A DNA stretch of 45,782 nucleotides from the NCBI RefSeq assembly GCF_014698475.1, contig NZ_JACJTB010000051.1, forward strand, positions 1 through 45,782, written 5' to 3'. This DNA is from Nostoc spongiaeforme FACHB-130 (GTDB taxonomy: Bacteria > Cyanobacteriota > Cyanobacteriia > Cyanobacteriales > Nostocaceae). Numbering within the stretch: position 1 is the first letter of the stretch; every line of letters starts with the position of its first letter. This document shows positions 23,485-33,617 of the stretch, one piece after another. The notes below the pieces were generated by a model that was not told where the DNA came from, searched no databases, and was given only the letters and a program-made list of their open reading frames with translations. A program made the position numbers and the translations under genes.

Positions 23485-24489
23485 ATGCCTACTACCACCT
23501 GGAATCGCCATCACGTAATTTCTTTAGCTGACTTCACTACGGCTGAATACAATACCGTTTTGCAAACGGCTGCAAGTTTTCAAGAAGTGCTATCACGGCG
23601 GACGAAGAAAGTACCAACTTTGCAAGGACAGGTGGTGGCGAATTTATTTTTTGAACCTTCTACTCGCACACGTAGCAGTTTTGAACTAGCAGCAAAACGT
23701 TTAAGCGCAGATACTTTAAATTTTGCGGCTTCCACTTCTTCGATGACCAAAGGCGAGACAATACTCGATACAGCTAAGACTTATTTGGCGATGGGGACTG
23801 ATATTATGGTCATCCGTCATCAAGAAGCAGGTGTCCCAGATGCGATCGCTCAAGAAATGGATCGGTTGGGTGTGCGAGTCAGTATACTAAATGCTGGCGA
23901 TGGTCAACATGAACATCCTTCCCAAGCATTGCTCGATTTATTTACGATTTGTACTTTATTTGACCGCGATCATCCGAATATAGAAACTCTGGCTGGGAAA
24001 AAAATTGCGATTGTTGGAGATATTTTACATTCTCGCGTAGCGCGATCGAATATTTGGAGTTTAGTTGCCAGTGGCGCACAAGTGCATTTAGCTGCACCAC
24101 CGACTTTGTTACCAAAATTATTTGCTGAGTATATGTATAGTGAGAAAAAAGATACACTCAACGGGCGACTATTTTTACATTGGCAATTAGAACCAGCCTT
24201 ACAAGACGCAGACTTTGTGATGACTCTGCGACTGCAAAAAGAACGAATGACAGCACATTTACTCCCCAGTTTGCGAGAATATCATCAGTTATTTGGCATT
24301 ACCCGACAAAAATTACAACTGTGCAAGCCTGATGTGAAAGTTCTGCACCCCGGCCCTGTAAATCGTGGTGTAGAAATTAGTTCTGATTTAATGGATGACC
24401 CAGAATTTAGCTTGATTCAATCGCAAGTTACCAGTGGTGTAGCAGTCAGAATGGCATTGTTGTATTTGATTGGTAGTGGGAAGACTTAG
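23485..24489 (+). CDS. pyrB: Aspartate carbamoyltransferase, catalytic subunit
   Basis: 334 residues from ATG 23485. A TTG frame extension to 23455 adds ten residues unlike the family. Key motifs are present: [19 protein letters not shown] (the carbamoyl-phosphate STRTR site), [36 protein letters not shown], and [15 protein letters not shown] near the C-terminus. It makes N-carbamoyl-aspartate from carbamoyl phosphate and aspartate, the first committed step of pyrimidine synthesis, in the cytoplasm. No regulatory subunit gene (pyrI) is adjacent, as is usual in cyanobacteria. pyrF lies in the same window (36701-37408) but is not linked. Confidence 0.97.
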   Translation: MPTTTWNRHHVISLADFTTAEYNTVLQTAASFQEVLSRRTKKVPTLQGQVVANLFFEPSTRTRSSFELAAKRLSADTLNFAASTSSMTKGETILDTAKTYLAMGTDIMVIRHQEAGVPDAIAQEMDRLGVRVSILNAGDGQHEHPSQALLDLFTICTLFDRDHPNIETLAGKKIAIVGDILHSRVARSNIWSLVASGAQVHLAAPPTLLPKLFAEYMYSEKKDTLNGRLFLHWQLEPALQDADFVMTLRLQKERMTAHLLPSLREYHQLFGITRQKLQLCKPDVKVLHPGPVNRGVEISSDLMDDPEFSLIQSQVTSGVAVRMALLYLIGSGKT

Positions 24490-24521
24490 TGCAGGGGTGT
24501 AAGGGTGTAGGCAATAAATGA

Positions 24522-26795
24522 TTAACTACCTTCGTTGAGAATTTCTTGTAAACTGCGTAACAATTCATTCACAGTGTAGGGTTTAGCCAAGAATTTCTTC
24601 ACACCCATTTTCATGATTTCCCCTAGTTTCTCTTTTGCCATGAGTCCACTGGTGGCAATAATTTTGACTTGGGGGTTTATTTTTTGTAAGGTACGGATGG
24701 CTGTTATCCCATCCAATGAGGGCAACATAATGTCCATCAGCACGACACTAATTTTATGAGCATTTTTGGCGTATTGGGCGATCGCTTCAATGCCATCACT
24801 AGCAATTAAAGTATCATAATGATGAGTTTCTAGGGATGTTCTGGTAATTTCTTGAATCGAAGGTTCATCATCTACAATCAAAATCAATTCTCCGTGACCG
24901 ACTTGCGGTGTGATTTCGTCTGGGCTAAAAATTTCCTGTTCACCCACACTAGGCAAATAAACCCGAAAGCAAGTTTCGTTCCCGACTTGGCTTTCTACAC
25001 TCACAAAACCGCCGTGACTTTTCACAATTCCCAAAACTGTAGAAAGTCCTAATCCTGTGCCTTGTCCTACTGGTTTAGTTGTGAAAAATGGCTCAAAAAT
25101 TCGATCTAAAATTTCCTCTGGAATGCCAATCCCAGTATCACAGACACTCATTACTGTGTAGGGGCCGACTTTGGCATCTAAATTCATCCGGGCGTAATTT
25201 TCATCAATTAATAAATTTTCCGCAGTGATCGTTAAAGTACCACCATCGGGCATCGCATCACGAGCATTAACGCAGAGATTCATTAACACTTGATGGAGTT
25301 GGGTACTATCTCCCGAAACCATCCATAACTCAGGTGATAAATCAAGGCGAACTTCAATAAATTTGGGTAGGGTTTCTTTCAAAATTTTGGCAACTTCAAC
25401 AATTAAGTGTCGAGGTTGCAAATTGATGCGTTGACCTTCCACACCCCGCGCAAAAGATAAGACTTGTTTAACTAAGTCTGCACCGCGCTTGGCATTAATT
25501 TCTAAAATTTCTAATAAATGCTGGGTTCGTTCATCAGCATCAGGGAACTTCAGTGGTAATAGTTGCGCTCCCGCTAAAATTGGTGTGAGGATATTGTTGA
25601 GGTCGTGGGCGATACCACTGGCTAAAGTGCCGATACTTTCCATCCGTTGGGCGCGAAACAGTTGCGCTTCTAGGCGTTTTTTCTCCGTAATATCCGTATC
25701 TACTGTTAAAATTGATTGGGGTCTACCTTGGCGATCGCACACCAAACTCCAGCGACTCGCTACTAATACCTCTTTAAGAGCTTTCGTTCTTTTCCTTAAT
25801 TCACCTTGCCACTTACCTTTGCTGACGACGTTTAACCAAGCTGCTTCCAATTCCGGGCAAGAGTCATCAAATAATAATTCACTAACATTTTTTCCCCAAG
25901 CTTCTGATGCTTGCCAGCCATAAAGTTTTTCTGCACCTTTGTTCCAAAACAAAATTTTATTATCTAAATCGCGCACAAAAATTGCATCTGTGGTGATGTC
26001 TAATAATGCTGCTTGTTCGCGGATTTTTGCTTCGGCTTGTTTGTTTTCAGTGATATCGATACTGGCGCAAGTTATCCCCACAATATCTTGTGACTCATTG
26101 CGTAATGGCTCAACAGTCAAATCATAATAGCGAATTCCTTGGGGAGTAGTCAGCAATACTTCTGCTCTTGTACCTATCCCTGTAATCAGAACACCTTGTT
26201 TAATAGTGGTTAAATTTTGAGCATCTGCATCTGGGAGCAGTTCTGAGTCATGCTTACCCAGCATATCTTCATTTGTCCAGCCAGAAATAGAGTTATAAAC
26301 CCAGGTGTAACGTAACTCTCTATCTTGATTGAACACAAAAATCGGCGAATTTTTCAGTGCTACGCGAAATCTTTCCTCACTCTGACGTAGTGCATCTTCA
26401 ATCCGTTGACGCTCAATCGCATAGCGCATCGAACGCACTAGCAAATCACCAGTTACTTGCCCCTTAACTAAATAATCTTGCGCTCCTTCTTGCATGGCGC
26501 GGAGTGCTAAAGTTTCGTCATCTAAACCTGTTAGCACAATAATCGGTGTAGCTTTTGCTTGATGGGTAGCAGTCACAAAGGTGCCAATACCTTGACTGTC
26601 AGGTAGAGACAGGTCTAATAACATCAAATCAAAACTATTGTCCGCTAATAAGTTGAGTGCTGCTGATAATTGCTCAACAGGATGCAACTCTATATTGACG
26701 GTCTTGACTTCTTTTAATAACTCCTGTAGAAGAAAAACATCGCCAGGATTATCTTCGACTAATAGGACTTTGATTAATTTTCCTGCCATTTCCAT
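24522..26795 (-). CDS. Hybrid sensor histidine kinase with REC, two PAS, HisKA, HATPase and REC domains
   Basis: 757 residues. The order is receiver domain (about 8-125, phospho-acceptor Asp61 in [10 protein letters not shown]), PAS (about 140-255), PAS (about 262-375), HisKA with the H-box [10 protein letters not shown] (His397), HATPase (N-box [15 protein letters not shown]1 [10 protein letters not shown]2 [18 protein letters not shown]), then a second receiver (about 637-755, Asp688 in [10 protein letters not shown]). There is no membrane helix, so it is a cytoplasmic kinase. The N-terminal receiver could accept phosphate from the upstream kinase. Its ATG shares a base with the TAA of the response-regulator gene (TAATG), so translation is coupled. 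It is the last gene of the signalling operon starting at 29502. Confidence 0.93.
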   Translation of the reverse strand: MEMAGKLIKVLLVEDNPGDVFLLQELLKEVKTVNIELHPVEQLSAALNLLADNSFDLMLLDLSLPDSQGIGTFVTATHQAKATPIIVLTGLDDETLALRAMQEGAQDYLVKGQVTGDLLVRSMRYAIERQRIEDALRQSEERFRVALKNSPIFVFNQDRELRYTWVYNSISGWTNEDMLGKHDSELLPDADAQNLTTIKQGVLITGIGTRAEVLLTTPQGIRYYDLTVEPLRNESQDIVGITCASIDITENKQAEAKIREQAALLDITTDAIFVRDLDNKILFWNKGAEKLYGWQASEAWGKNVSELLFDDSCPELEAAWLNVVSKGKWQGELRKRTKALKEVLVASRWSLVCDRQGRPQSILTVDTDITEKKRLEAQLFRAQRMESIGTLASGIAHDLNNILTPILAGAQLLPLKFPDADERTQHLLEILEINAKRGADLVKQVLSFARGVEGQRINLQPRHLIVEVAKILKETLPKFIEVRLDLSPELWMVSGDSTQLHQVLMNLCVNARDAMPDGGTLTITAENLLIDENYARMNLDAKVGPYTVMSVCDTGIGIPEEILDRIFEPFFTTKPVGQGTGLGLSTVLGIVKSHGGFVSVESQVGNETCFRVYLPSVGEQEIFSPDEITPQVGHGELILIVDDEPSIQEITRTSLETHHYDTLIASDGIEAIAQYAKNAHKISVVLMDIMLPSLDGITAIRTLQKINPQVKIIATSGLMAKEKLGEIMKMGVKKFLAKPYTVNELLRSLQEILNEGS

Positions 26796-27241
26796 TACTC
26801 CGGCGGCAGTTTTACGATCGCAAACCAGAAATTCTCTATGGATTGTACAATTTTAACGAATTGATCAAAATCTACCGGCTTGGTGATATAACAATTAGCG
26901 GCCAAATTATAAGCTTTAAGAATATCTTCTTCCGATTGGGAAGTAGTCAGAACAACGACGGGAATCCGTTTGAGACTGTCGTCAGATTTAATTTCTGCCA
27001 ATACCTCCCGTCCATCTTTGCGCGGTAAATTTAAATCTAACAATACAATATCAGGATGAGGTTTTCTGGCATAGCTATCCTGCTTGCGTAAAAATGCCAT
27101 CGCCTCTACACCATCTTCCACAACATTGAGGTTAATTGAGATTTTGCTATCTTGTAGGGCAATGCGTGTCAGTTCCGCATCACCAGGATTATCTTCAACT
27201 AACAAAACCTCAATTGGCATAATTGATTGTGGGTTATTCAC
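26795..27241 (-). CDS. Rcp1-like single-domain response regulator
   Basis: 148 residues, a lone receiver domain. Acidic pocket VEDNPGD (15-21), phospho-acceptor Asp69 in [18 protein letters not shown], Thr in [13 protein letters not shown] and Lys in CYITKPVDF are all present. The Leu-rich DLNLPRKDG form is typical of Rcp1, the phosphate partner of cyanobacterial phytochrome kinases. No output domain is present, so it must act through protein contacts or phosphorelay. The start is taken as the GTG at 27241, which overlaps the TGA of the upstream kinase (GTGA). An ATG seven codons later (27220) is the alternative. Its stop overlaps the hybrid-kinase start. Confidence 0.93.
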   Translation of the reverse strand: MNNPQSIMPIEVLLVEDNPGDAELTRIALQDSKISINLNVVEDGVEAMAFLRKQDSYARKPHPDIVLLDLNLPRKDGREVLAEIKSDDSLKRIPVVVLTTSQSEEDILKAYNLAANCYITKPVDFDQFVKIVQSIENFWFAIVKLPPE

Positions 27242-29502
27242 GATAGTTGACCTGCTTGATCTGGAATTGTGAAATAGAAGTTCGAGCCTTGGCCCGGTTC
27301 TGACTCAACCCAGATACGTCCGCCGTGGCGTTCTATGATTTTCTTACAAATTGCCAAACCAATACCAGTACCCGGATACTTACTTCTACCATGCAAACGC
27401 TGAAAAATTACAAAAATACGTTCAGCGTAATGTGTCTCTAAACCAATTCCATTATCACTCACGGAGAATAACCATTCGTGGGGAGTGGGGAGTGGGGAGT
27501 GGGGAATGGGGAGGGAAGAGGGAGACAAGGGTGAGGGGGGAGACAAGGGAGAAGAAACATCTTTGTCTACGTTTCCACCTTGTCCACCTTGTCCCCCTTG
27601 TCTCCCATCTCCCTCATCTGCTCTCAATGCACTAACATGAATGCGTGGTGGGATGTCTCGGCGGAATTTGATGGCGTTGGCAATGAGGTTTTGAAAGACT
27701 TGTGTGAGTTGTATGGGATCGGCTGTAATTGTGGGGAGATGGTCGTAGGTAATTTCTGCGCTACTATCTTCTATAGCAAATTTTAGGTTAGCGATCGCCT
27801 GCTCTAAAATCTGTCCACAATCAACTTCCACAAAAGGTTGTCCCCTGGTTGTTACCCGTGAATAATTCAACAAGTCGTTAATCAAGTTTTGCATTCGCCG
27901 CGCTCCATCCACGGCATAGTTGATAAACTGATCGGCAGTGGCATCAAGTTGGCTACTATATTTCCGCTCTAGTAGCTGCAAGTAACTTGTCACCATCCGC
28001 AATGGTTCTTGCAAATCATGGGAAGCGACATAAGCAAACTGTTCCAATTCCGAATTAGAACGCGCTAACTCTTGAACATGGCGGGTTTCTTGTTCTAAAA
28101 GTTGTGCTTGGGATAAAGCAATACCAATTTGATTAGCTAACTGGAGTAATAATTCCGTTTCAAAGTTGTTCCAATGACGGGGATGAGCGCACTGATGGGC
28201 AATTAATAAGCCCCAAATCCCATCACGGATGAAAATTGGGACTACGAGGTTAGCTTGGACACCAAACTGCTGCAAAAATTCTTTATGACAGTCTTGAATG
28301 TCAGCTGTTGCAATATCAAAAATTGTACTGATGCGTCCTTGACGATATTTTTCTACGTAATTTTGTTGGAAACAAGGATCAAGAATATTTTGTCCTAAAA
28401 CCACAGGCCAACCTGATAGGACTGCTTCTTGCACCACTGTACCGGAACCATCAGGACACAGGCGAAAAATTAACACTCTGTCAGCTTGCAGGAGTTTTTG
28501 GACTTCTTTAACTGTGGTTTGGAGGATTTCTTCTAATTGTAGAGATTCTCGAATTTTGAGTGTGATTTCGGCGAATAATTGCGATCGCAAGTGCTGTTTT
28601 TTGAGTTCTTCTTCGGCTTGTTTGCGCTCAGTCACATCTAAGGTGACACCAATCATCCGTATGGGTTGATTATCCCCATCATAAATAACAGTACCCCTAG
28701 CTAATATCCAATGAATGCTGTTATCTGGCCAAATACAGCGATATTCTGCCTCGTAATCACCATGATGTTCTATAGCTTCTCTAACACACTCTTGCATATA
28801 AGAGCGATCGTCAGGATGAATACATTCAAGAAGCTTACTATAGGTAAACTCAACTTCTGGCGACAGACCAAAGTTGACATAGCACTGACTAGAGGTAGAT
28901 AATTCACTTGTTTTCAGGTCAAGTTGCCAAGAACCTAGTTTAGCCGCCTGTAGTGCTAACTTCAATCTTTGGTCACTTTCGCGCAAAAACTCTTCTGTTT
29001 GCTGTTTTTTGACTAAATGCCGCCTGAGTTCTAATTGACTAACTACCTGACTACCTAAAGCTGATAATGCCTCTATTTGCTGTTGGTTCAACTCCCTGGG
29101 TTTTGGGTCAATTGCACAAAGCGTTCCTAATATCTGTCCGTCGGGAGAAACCAGAGGTACGCCAGCATAAAACCGGATATATGGATAACCCGTCACTGCC
29201 GGATTTGCTGCATATTGCTCGTCTTGTAACGTATCATTAATAACTACAATATTCTGGCGTTCTAAGCAAAGATACGATAAACCAACATTCCGGGGCATTT
29301 CTGCCACATCTATACCAAGTTTCGCTTTAAACCACTGACGATTTTCATCAATGAAATTAACCAAAGCAATGGAAGTACCACAAATAAAAGCTGCCAACTG
29401 GGCAAGATGATCGTAGGCTGGTTCTGGTTCAGTATCTAAAATCTGATATCGGCGCAGAGCTTCTAGCCTCGCCTGTTCTTGATGATAAGATTCAGGTTGC
29501 AT
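27238..29502 (-). CDS. Cyanobacteriochrome-type sensor histidine kinase (GAF-PAS-GAF(DXCF)-HisKA-HATPase)
   Basis: 754 residues, no membrane helix. Residues about 10-160 form a GAF domain ([22 protein letters not shown]..., a cofactor-free type). A PAS domain follows (about 175-295, ending [10 protein letters not shown]). The second GAF (about 320-470) matches bilin-binding cyanobacteriochromes: [15 protein letters not shown] contains the DXCF motif (Asp375-Pro-Cys377-Phe378), [11 protein letters not shown] contains the canonical Cys405-His406, and [10 protein letters not shown]...WGLLIAHQC...PRHW completes the signature. HisKA follows with His495 ([12 protein letters not shown]), then the HATPase with N-box near 609, G1 DNGIGL (683-688) and G2 GTGIGLA (711-717). 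About 47 residues of low-complexity Gly/Gln/Pro/Ser (about 629-675) interrupt the ATPase domain. It is the first gene of an overlapped operon with an Rcp1-like regulator and a hybrid kinase. Blue- or violet-sensitive photocycles are known for DXCF proteins. Light sensing here is inferred from motifs. Confidence 0.92.
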   Translation of the reverse strand: MQPESYHQEQARLEALRRYQILDTEPEPAYDHLAQLAAFICGTSIALVNFIDENRQWFKAKLGIDVAEMPRNVGLSYLCLERQNIVVINDTLQDEQYAANPAVTGYPYIRFYAGVPLVSPDGQILGTLCAIDPKPRELNQQQIEALSALGSQVVSQLELRRHLVKKQQTEEFLRESDQRLKLALQAAKLGSWQLDLKTSELSTSSQCYVNFGLSPEVEFTYSKLLECIHPDDRSYMQECVREAIEHHGDYEAEYRCIWPDNSIHWILARGTVIYDGDNQPIRMIGVTLDVTERKQAEEELKKQHLRSQLFAEITLKIRESLQLEEILQTTVKEVQKLLQADRVLIFRLCPDGSGTVVQEAVLSGWPVVLGQNILDPCFQQNYVEKYRQGRISTIFDIATADIQDCHKEFLQQFGVQANLVVPIFIRDGIWGLLIAHQCAHPRHWNNFETELLLQLANQIGIALSQAQLLEQETRHVQELARSNSELEQFAYVASHDLQEPLRMVTSYLQLLERKYSSQLDATADQFINYAVDGARRMQNLINDLLNYSRVTTRGQPFVEVDCGQILEQAIANLKFAIEDSSAEITYDHLPTITADPIQLTQVFQNLIANAIKFRRDIPPRIHVSALRADEGDGRQGGQGGQGGNVDKDVSSPLSPPSPLSPSSLPIPHSPLPTPHEWLFSVSDNGIGLETHYAERIFVIFQRLHGRSKYPGTGIGLAICKKIIERHGGRIWVESEPGQGSNFYFTIPDQAGQLS
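27478..27618. repeat. Short tandem repeats inserted in frame inside the kinase ATPase domain
   Basis: On the + strand, 27478-27510 is GGGGAGTGGGGAGTG-type repeat, followed by AGACAAGG-type and CACCTTGTCC-type repeats to about 27605. These are the same kinds of low-complexity repeat found between genes elsewhere (for example 45327-45357). The insert encodes residues about 629-675 of the kinase, between the N-box and G1 box, and keeps the frame. Confidence 0.85.
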
Positions 29503-29639
29503 TAATTTTTGGGAAAAAACTCAAAAAAGGTTTGATTAAAAGTCGGAAAAAATTAGATTTTTAATTAATATTTTTTTACTTTAGTTAATAATTTAACTAG
29601 CTGTGAGTTTTTAGAGGAGTTTTTTTAGATTTTGAGTTA

Positions 29640-29856
29640 ATTCGCATCTTGCACCAAGCAACTGAAGTCGCGGCTACAAAGACAAAACCCTTAATTTTAG
29701 CTTACTCAGCACTCGGTAAATGCCCCGACGACAGTCGCACGAGACTGGCTTATCCTTGTAGACGTTTTTTTAACTCAACACTCTTCATGTTAGTCCGCGT
29801 AGGCGGACTTTGTTTTTATAGCCGCAAATTCTATTCGTCGGGGCTAAGATGTAAGC
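29640..29856. mobile_element. Diverged copy of the MITE-like element of 16505-16723, within a 445-bp gene-free stretch
   Basis: The left end CATCTTGCACCAAGCAACTGAAGTCGCGGCTA (split over 29645-29676) and the right end (GTCCGCGTAGGCGGACTTTG, then ATAGCCGCAAATTCTATTCG and GGGGCTAAGATGTAAG) match the ends of the 16.5-kb element. The centre differs and includes a CTCAGCACTC repeat. The rest of 29503-29947 is AT-rich with nothing else visible; an open frame at 29649-29867 is a by-product of the element. Confidence 0.65.
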
Positions 29857-29947
29857 GATCGCCCTAAACTTGAATATTGGGCGTAACTCCAGTGAATTAA
29901 GGAAGTAGGAAGTAGGGAAAATCCTACACCTCTACACCCTTACACCC

Positions 29948-30592
29948 CTATACCCCCACCAAAACCGCCTCGCGCAACTTAGCACTCAACTCGCACATAT
30001 TACCTGTATTAATTCGGTAACTTAACGGATGTCCAATTAACCGCGCCGTACTGTGATACAAAGTCTCTAGTTCAATTAAGCCATTTTCGCGCAAAGTCCG
30101 CCCTGTAGAAACCAAATCCACAATAGCTTCTGACATTCCTGTAATTGGGCCAAGTTCCACAGAACCAGATAACGGTACTATTTCTACTGGTAAATCTAAA
30201 CTTTGAAAATATTCCCTAGCACAATTGACATACTTAGAAGCAATGCGGCTGTGGGGCGGAAAATCTAAAGGTGATTTGTAAGGACTGGCTGCTTTAACTG
30301 CCACCGACATGCGACAATAGCCAAATTGTAAATCAACTAAATGGGCTACCTGTGGCTGTTTTTCTCGCAACACATCATAACCAACAATACCCAACTGTGC
30401 CTGACCATATTCTACATAGACAGGTACATCCTGTGCGCGTACTAACAAACCCCTAGCTTGTCCACTCGCATCAAGAATCTGAAGTTGGCGATTTCCAGAA
30501 TCTAAAAAAGCACTAAAATCTAGTCCTACAGATTGCAACAGGCGGATGCTATTTTTTAGTAGTTCCCCTTTCGGTAGTGCGACAGTCAACAT
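29948..30592 (-). CDS. hisG: ATP phosphoribosyltransferase, short form (HisG_S)
   Basis: 214 residues, the length of the short form that lacks the C-terminal histidine-binding domain and needs HisZ as regulatory partner. Motifs: [18 protein letters not shown] at the start, [36 protein letters not shown] and [14 protein letters not shown] (the PRPP loop). It joins ATP and PRPP, the first step of histidine synthesis, in the cytoplasm. No other his genes lie near, as is normal for cyanobacteria where they are scattered. It is divergent from an OmpR-type regulator with 76 bp between the starts. Confidence 0.97.
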   Translation of the reverse strand: MLTVALPKGELLKNSIRLLQSVGLDFSAFLDSGNRQLQILDASGQARGLLVRAQDVPVYVEYGQAQLGIVGYDVLREKQPQVAHLVDLQFGYCRMSVAVKAASPYKSPLDFPPHSRIASKYVNCAREYFQSLDLPVEIVPLSGSVELGPITGMSEAIVDLVSTGRTLRENGLIELETLYHSTARLIGHPLSYRINTGNMCELSAKLREAVLVGV

Positions 30593-30668
30593 TCTTTTTC
30601 TTGATATCCTTAGCGTGTAGACAGTTCATTTATTATTGAGAATATCTCGATTGCTTACCATAAGCAGC

Positions 30669-31361
30669 ATGAGAATTTTATTAGTTGACGATGAAGTAGA
30701 ATTAACAGACCCCTTAAGTCGCGTGTTAACTCGTGAAGGTTACACCGTAGATGCGGCTTATGATGGGGCTAATGGTAGTCATCTGGCCGCAGCCAGTCAT
30801 TATGACTTACTAATTTTAGATTGGATGTTGCCAGGAAAAACCGGATTAGAAATTTGCCAAGAATTGCGACGACAAGGCAAAAATACACCTGTGTTGTTTC
30901 TTACCGCCAAAGATACCTTAGACGATCGCGTGCAAGGTTTAGACGCTGGTGCAGATGATTATTTAGTTAAACCCTTTGAATTACGGGAATTGTTAGCCAG
31001 AGTCCGCGCTTTATTGCGTCGTGGAAGTTCCCAAATTTATGAAACTACTCCCGAAAGATTAGTTGTTGCTGATTTAGAACTTGATTGCGACAACCAAGTA
31101 GCTTACCGCCAAGGACGCATTATTGAACTCTCCCAAAAAGAAAGTCAACTGTTGCAATACTTTATGGAACACACAGGACAGTTGCTAACTCACGCCCAAA
31201 TTATGGAGCATCTCTGGCAAGATGAAGAACAACCAAGTAGCAACGTCATCGCAGCATTAATTCGCCTGTTGCGCCGCAAGATTGAGGTAGGTAAAGAAAC
31301 CACGTTGATTCACACAGTGTATGGTAAAGGCTATCGCTTCGGTAGTGCGTTTGTTGAGTAA
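30669..31361 (+). CDS. OmpR/PhoB-family response regulator transcription factor (RppA-like)
   Basis: 230 residues from ATG 30669 (MRILLVDDEVEL). A longer frame to 30636 lacks the family start. The receiver domain covers about 1-118 with acidic pair DDE (8-10), phospho-acceptor Asp in LLILDWMLPGKTG (51), Thr in LFLTAKD and Lys in DYLVKPFELRELL. A winged-helix DNA-binding domain follows (about 130-226: LVVADLELDCDNQ, ELSQKESQLLQYFMEH, AALIRLLRRKIE, IHTVYGKGYRF). The sequence strongly recalls RppA, which in Synechocystis works with RppB in redox and nickel responses. No kinase gene is beside it here, so the name is not certain. Confidence 0.9.
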   Translation: MRILLVDDEVELTDPLSRVLTREGYTVDAAYDGANGSHLAAASHYDLLILDWMLPGKTGLEICQELRRQGKNTPVLFLTAKDTLDDRVQGLDAGADDYLVKPFELRELLARVRALLRRGSSQIYETTPERLVVADLELDCDNQVAYRQGRIIELSQKESQLLQYFMEHTGQLLTHAQIMEHLWQDEEQPSSNVIAALIRLLRRKIEVGKETTLIHTVYGKGYRFGSAFVE

Positions 31362-31435
31362 AGCGATCGCACTTTGATGACTAGTTTAGGCGATCATAAA
31401 ATCAACAAATTTTCCCACCCACCTACTTTAGGAAT

Positions 31436-31487
31436 GAAGAGTGCTGAGTACTCTTTTCCTTACTCAGCACTCAGTACTGAGCATGGT
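31436..31487. repeat. CAGCACTC/GAGTGCTG-type short repeats between convergent genes
   Basis: GAGTGCTGAGTACTC on the left (about 31438-31452) and TACTCAGCACTCAGTACTGAG on the right (split over about 31461-31481) can fold on each other. Similar CTCAGCACTC units occur near 22603-22621, 29700-29715 and 34640-34660. It separates the regulator gene from the convergent exonuclease gene. Confidence 0.5.
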
Positions 31488-31521
31488 AAAAGATCCTCAT
31501 CTCTAGCCCCTAGCCCCTTTT

Positions 31522-32307
31522 TTACTCAAGTTCCACAATCACTGGTGTATGATCGCTGGGTTGGGGTAATGTTCTGGGGTTCACGTCAATAATGCAACTT
31601 TTGGCACGCTCATACAAAACTGGTGTGAGATAGTGATGATCAATCCGCCAACCCAAGTTGCGGCGAAAGGCGGCTGTGCGATAATCCCACCAACTGTAAT
31701 GTCCGCCTTCAGTAGTAAACTTGCGGAAAGCATCAGCAAAGCCTAATTCCAGAATATCTCTCAAGGCTTGGCGTTCTGCTGGTGACGACATAATATGGTT
31801 ATCTGCATTTACTTTGTCGTGAATATCTATTGATTCCAGAGCAATATTAAAGTCACCGCAAATGCAAATGGCTGACTTTGACTTGAGCAGAAATTGTAAA
31901 TACTCTCGTAACACAGTCAACCAGCGTAACTTAAATTCATATTTTTCACTGCCAATGGCAGAACCATTAGGTACATATAAATTTACAATCCGAATATCAT
32001 CAATCACACCTGTAATTACGCGTTTCTGCTCATCCCATTCTGGTTCTAGGTGAGGCAATATAGCGGTGAATCCAGCAGAAACATCTTTGAGTGGTTGACG
32101 GGAGATGAGGGCAACACCGTTATAAGCTTTTTGTCCTGAGATGTAGAGATGATAGCCTAATTCGACAAAAGGCGATCGCGGAAAATCGGCATCTATGACT
32201 TTTGTTTCTTGCAAACAAAGCACATCCACAGGATTCTCACGTAACCAATAGATCACCTGTTCTAGACGAGTGCGAATTGAATTAACATTCCAAGTTACAA
32301 TTTTCAT
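31522..32307 (-). CDS. xth: Exodeoxyribonuclease III (AP endonuclease)
   Basis: 261 residues, the usual length. Motifs in order: MKIVTWNVNSIRTRLEQV (Asn metal ligand region), VLCLQETKV (catalytic Glu), YNGVALISR, ICGDFNIA (Asp and Asn of the active site), FRKFTTEGGHYSWWDYR, LGWRIDHHYLT and PSDHTPVIVEL (the catalytic Asp-His pair). It removes nucleotides 3' to 5' from duplex DNA and cuts at abasic sites in base-excision repair. The gene stands alone, convergent with the response regulator. Confidence 0.96.
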   Translation of the reverse strand: MKIVTWNVNSIRTRLEQVIYWLRENPVDVLCLQETKVIDADFPRSPFVELGYHLYISGQKAYNGVALISRQPLKDVSAGFTAILPHLEPEWDEQKRVITGVIDDIRIVNLYVPNGSAIGSEKYEFKLRWLTVLREYLQFLLKSKSAICICGDFNIALESIDIHDKVNADNHIMSSPAERQALRDILELGFADAFRKFTTEGGHYSWWDYRTAAFRRNLGWRIDHHYLTPVLYERAKSCIIDVNPRTLPQPSDHTPVIVELE

Positions 32308-32767
32308 TTAGTTATTTATCGAAATTAATGCCTAAAATTCCCAATTAACAAAATTTTAGTATTATTTAATCTTTATGTTAATGATCCTCGTAAATGCCGA
32401 TTTTTAAACAGATTATTCTTCTAAGAAAATTGATCCCGGATGGGATTTTTAGTATTTATGGCTACAAAATCTAGCTTTTTGTAAGTTCTGCTACAAAATA
32501 TTCAGACTAATTCTGATTCTCAAGGTAGATGAAAATCAAGGAAGGTGAGCTATATTTTAAAGGTGTAGACACTTAGTGACTACAACCTGTAAATAGTCTT
32601 AAATTTAGCGGTAGACAGAGACGTTAGTGTTAACTAATGTTGCACTCTTGCAAGCCAGTCAAGTTAATTGAAATCTTAAAAGAGTCAGTAAAAATGCTTT
32701 GTCTTCGAGAAAAGATTTTAATAATCTTTATAACAAGACTTTCTGACAGTCCGAACCAAAACAACTT
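32308..32767. other. 460-bp gene-free stretch upstream of a broken glycosyltransferase
   Basis: AT-rich DNA with no acceptable open frame on either strand. It probably includes the exonuclease promoter and the old promoter of the glycosyltransferase. No repeat, terminator or RNA gene was recognised. Confidence 0.4.
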
Positions 32768-33374
32768 ATGACAATCGCTCAGGTGCCCCTTTATGGGAAC
32801 GAGTTCCGCCTTCAAATCATGGAGGAATTGAACTATTAGTGAGTTGCTTGACCGATGAATTAATGCGCCTTGGTTATGAAGTAACTTTGTTTGCTTCTGG
32901 TGATTCACAAACTCTGGCTCGTTTAGTAGCAATTCATCCACAGGCATTACCCTTAGATAGCAATGTCCAAGAGTATGCAGTGTGTGAAATGTTGGAAAAG
33001 AGCCAAACTGATCAACAAGCTGCAGAATTCGGCATCATTCATTCTCATGTAGAAATTGGGGCATTACCTTTAGCAAGTTTGGTTACAACTCCCAGTGTGC
33101 ATAATCTGCACAGCAATTTTACAAAAGATAATGTTAACGTCTACAGTCGCCACCAAAAGCAAGCTTACATCAGCATTAGTCACACTCAACGGCAAATTAA
33201 TTTAAATTATCTTGCCATAGTTGGTAACGGAATTTTGCTTGCAGATTATCCGTTAATGCCACAAAATTGAGCGTTACTCAAATGGTTGACAGCTACGAAA
33301 CAGCCTACAAAAAAATTATAAAAAATCGCATCAACCTCAATGGTTACATCCATACCGCTCAAGTGCGGCAATAA
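32768..33374 (+). pseudogene. Broken family 4 glycosyltransferase (frameshift and internal deletion)
   Basis: The ATG at 32768 gives MTIAQV and then leaves frame. Shifting one base near 32783 restores APLWERVPPSNHGGIELLVS followed by CLTDELMRLGYEVTLFASGDSQT, the N-terminal domain of a GT4 glycosyltransferase. The frame runs to a TGA at 33268-33270 after GILLADYPL, the point where the donor-binding domain should begin. In another frame, 33279-33374 encodes VTQMVDSYETAYKKI then INLNGYIHTAQVRQ before TAA, which looks like the C-terminal tail of the same enzyme. So the whole donor-binding half, including the EX7E site, is deleted. About 200 of an expected 350-390 residues remain. It cannot be active. 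Confidence 0.8.
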
Positions 33375-33431
33375 TTTACAACCTTTTTACCTGCATTTAA
33401 CACCAATCTTATTTTTAAGGAGGACATTGGA

Positions 33432-33617
33432 ATGAGTATGCGAGCCAACACTTGCCCGTGTTGCGGTGGTTCCCTACTGCGTCATGTCCGTCATGGTGAA
33501 CTATATTGGTTTTGCCTGTCGTGCCGACAAGAAGTACCACTGTTGACAATTAATCGCTTAAATAATGGAGAAACCCGGAATACAGGAGTGCTGACTCAGC
33601 CAAAGATTAATACTTAA
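33432..33617 (+). CDS. Small zinc-ribbon-like protein
   Basis: 61 residues with two Cys pairs, CPCCGG (about 8-13) and CLSCRQ (about 28-33), spaced like a treble-clef or zinc-ribbon knuckle. A strong ribosome-binding site AAGGAGG lies about 9 bp before the ATG at 33432, which supports translation. The C-terminal third is polar. No enzyme domain is present. It may bind RNA, DNA or a protein. It lies 57 bp after the glycosyltransferase remnant on the same strand and may once have been its operon partner. Confidence 0.7.
   Translation: MSMRANTCPCCGGSLLRHVRHGELYWFCLSCRQEVPLLTINRLNNGETRNTGVLTQPKINT

Noticed and set aside
29649-29867. Open frame of 72 codons
   Set aside because: It lies entirely within the diverged MITE-like element; the frame results from GC-rich palindromes.
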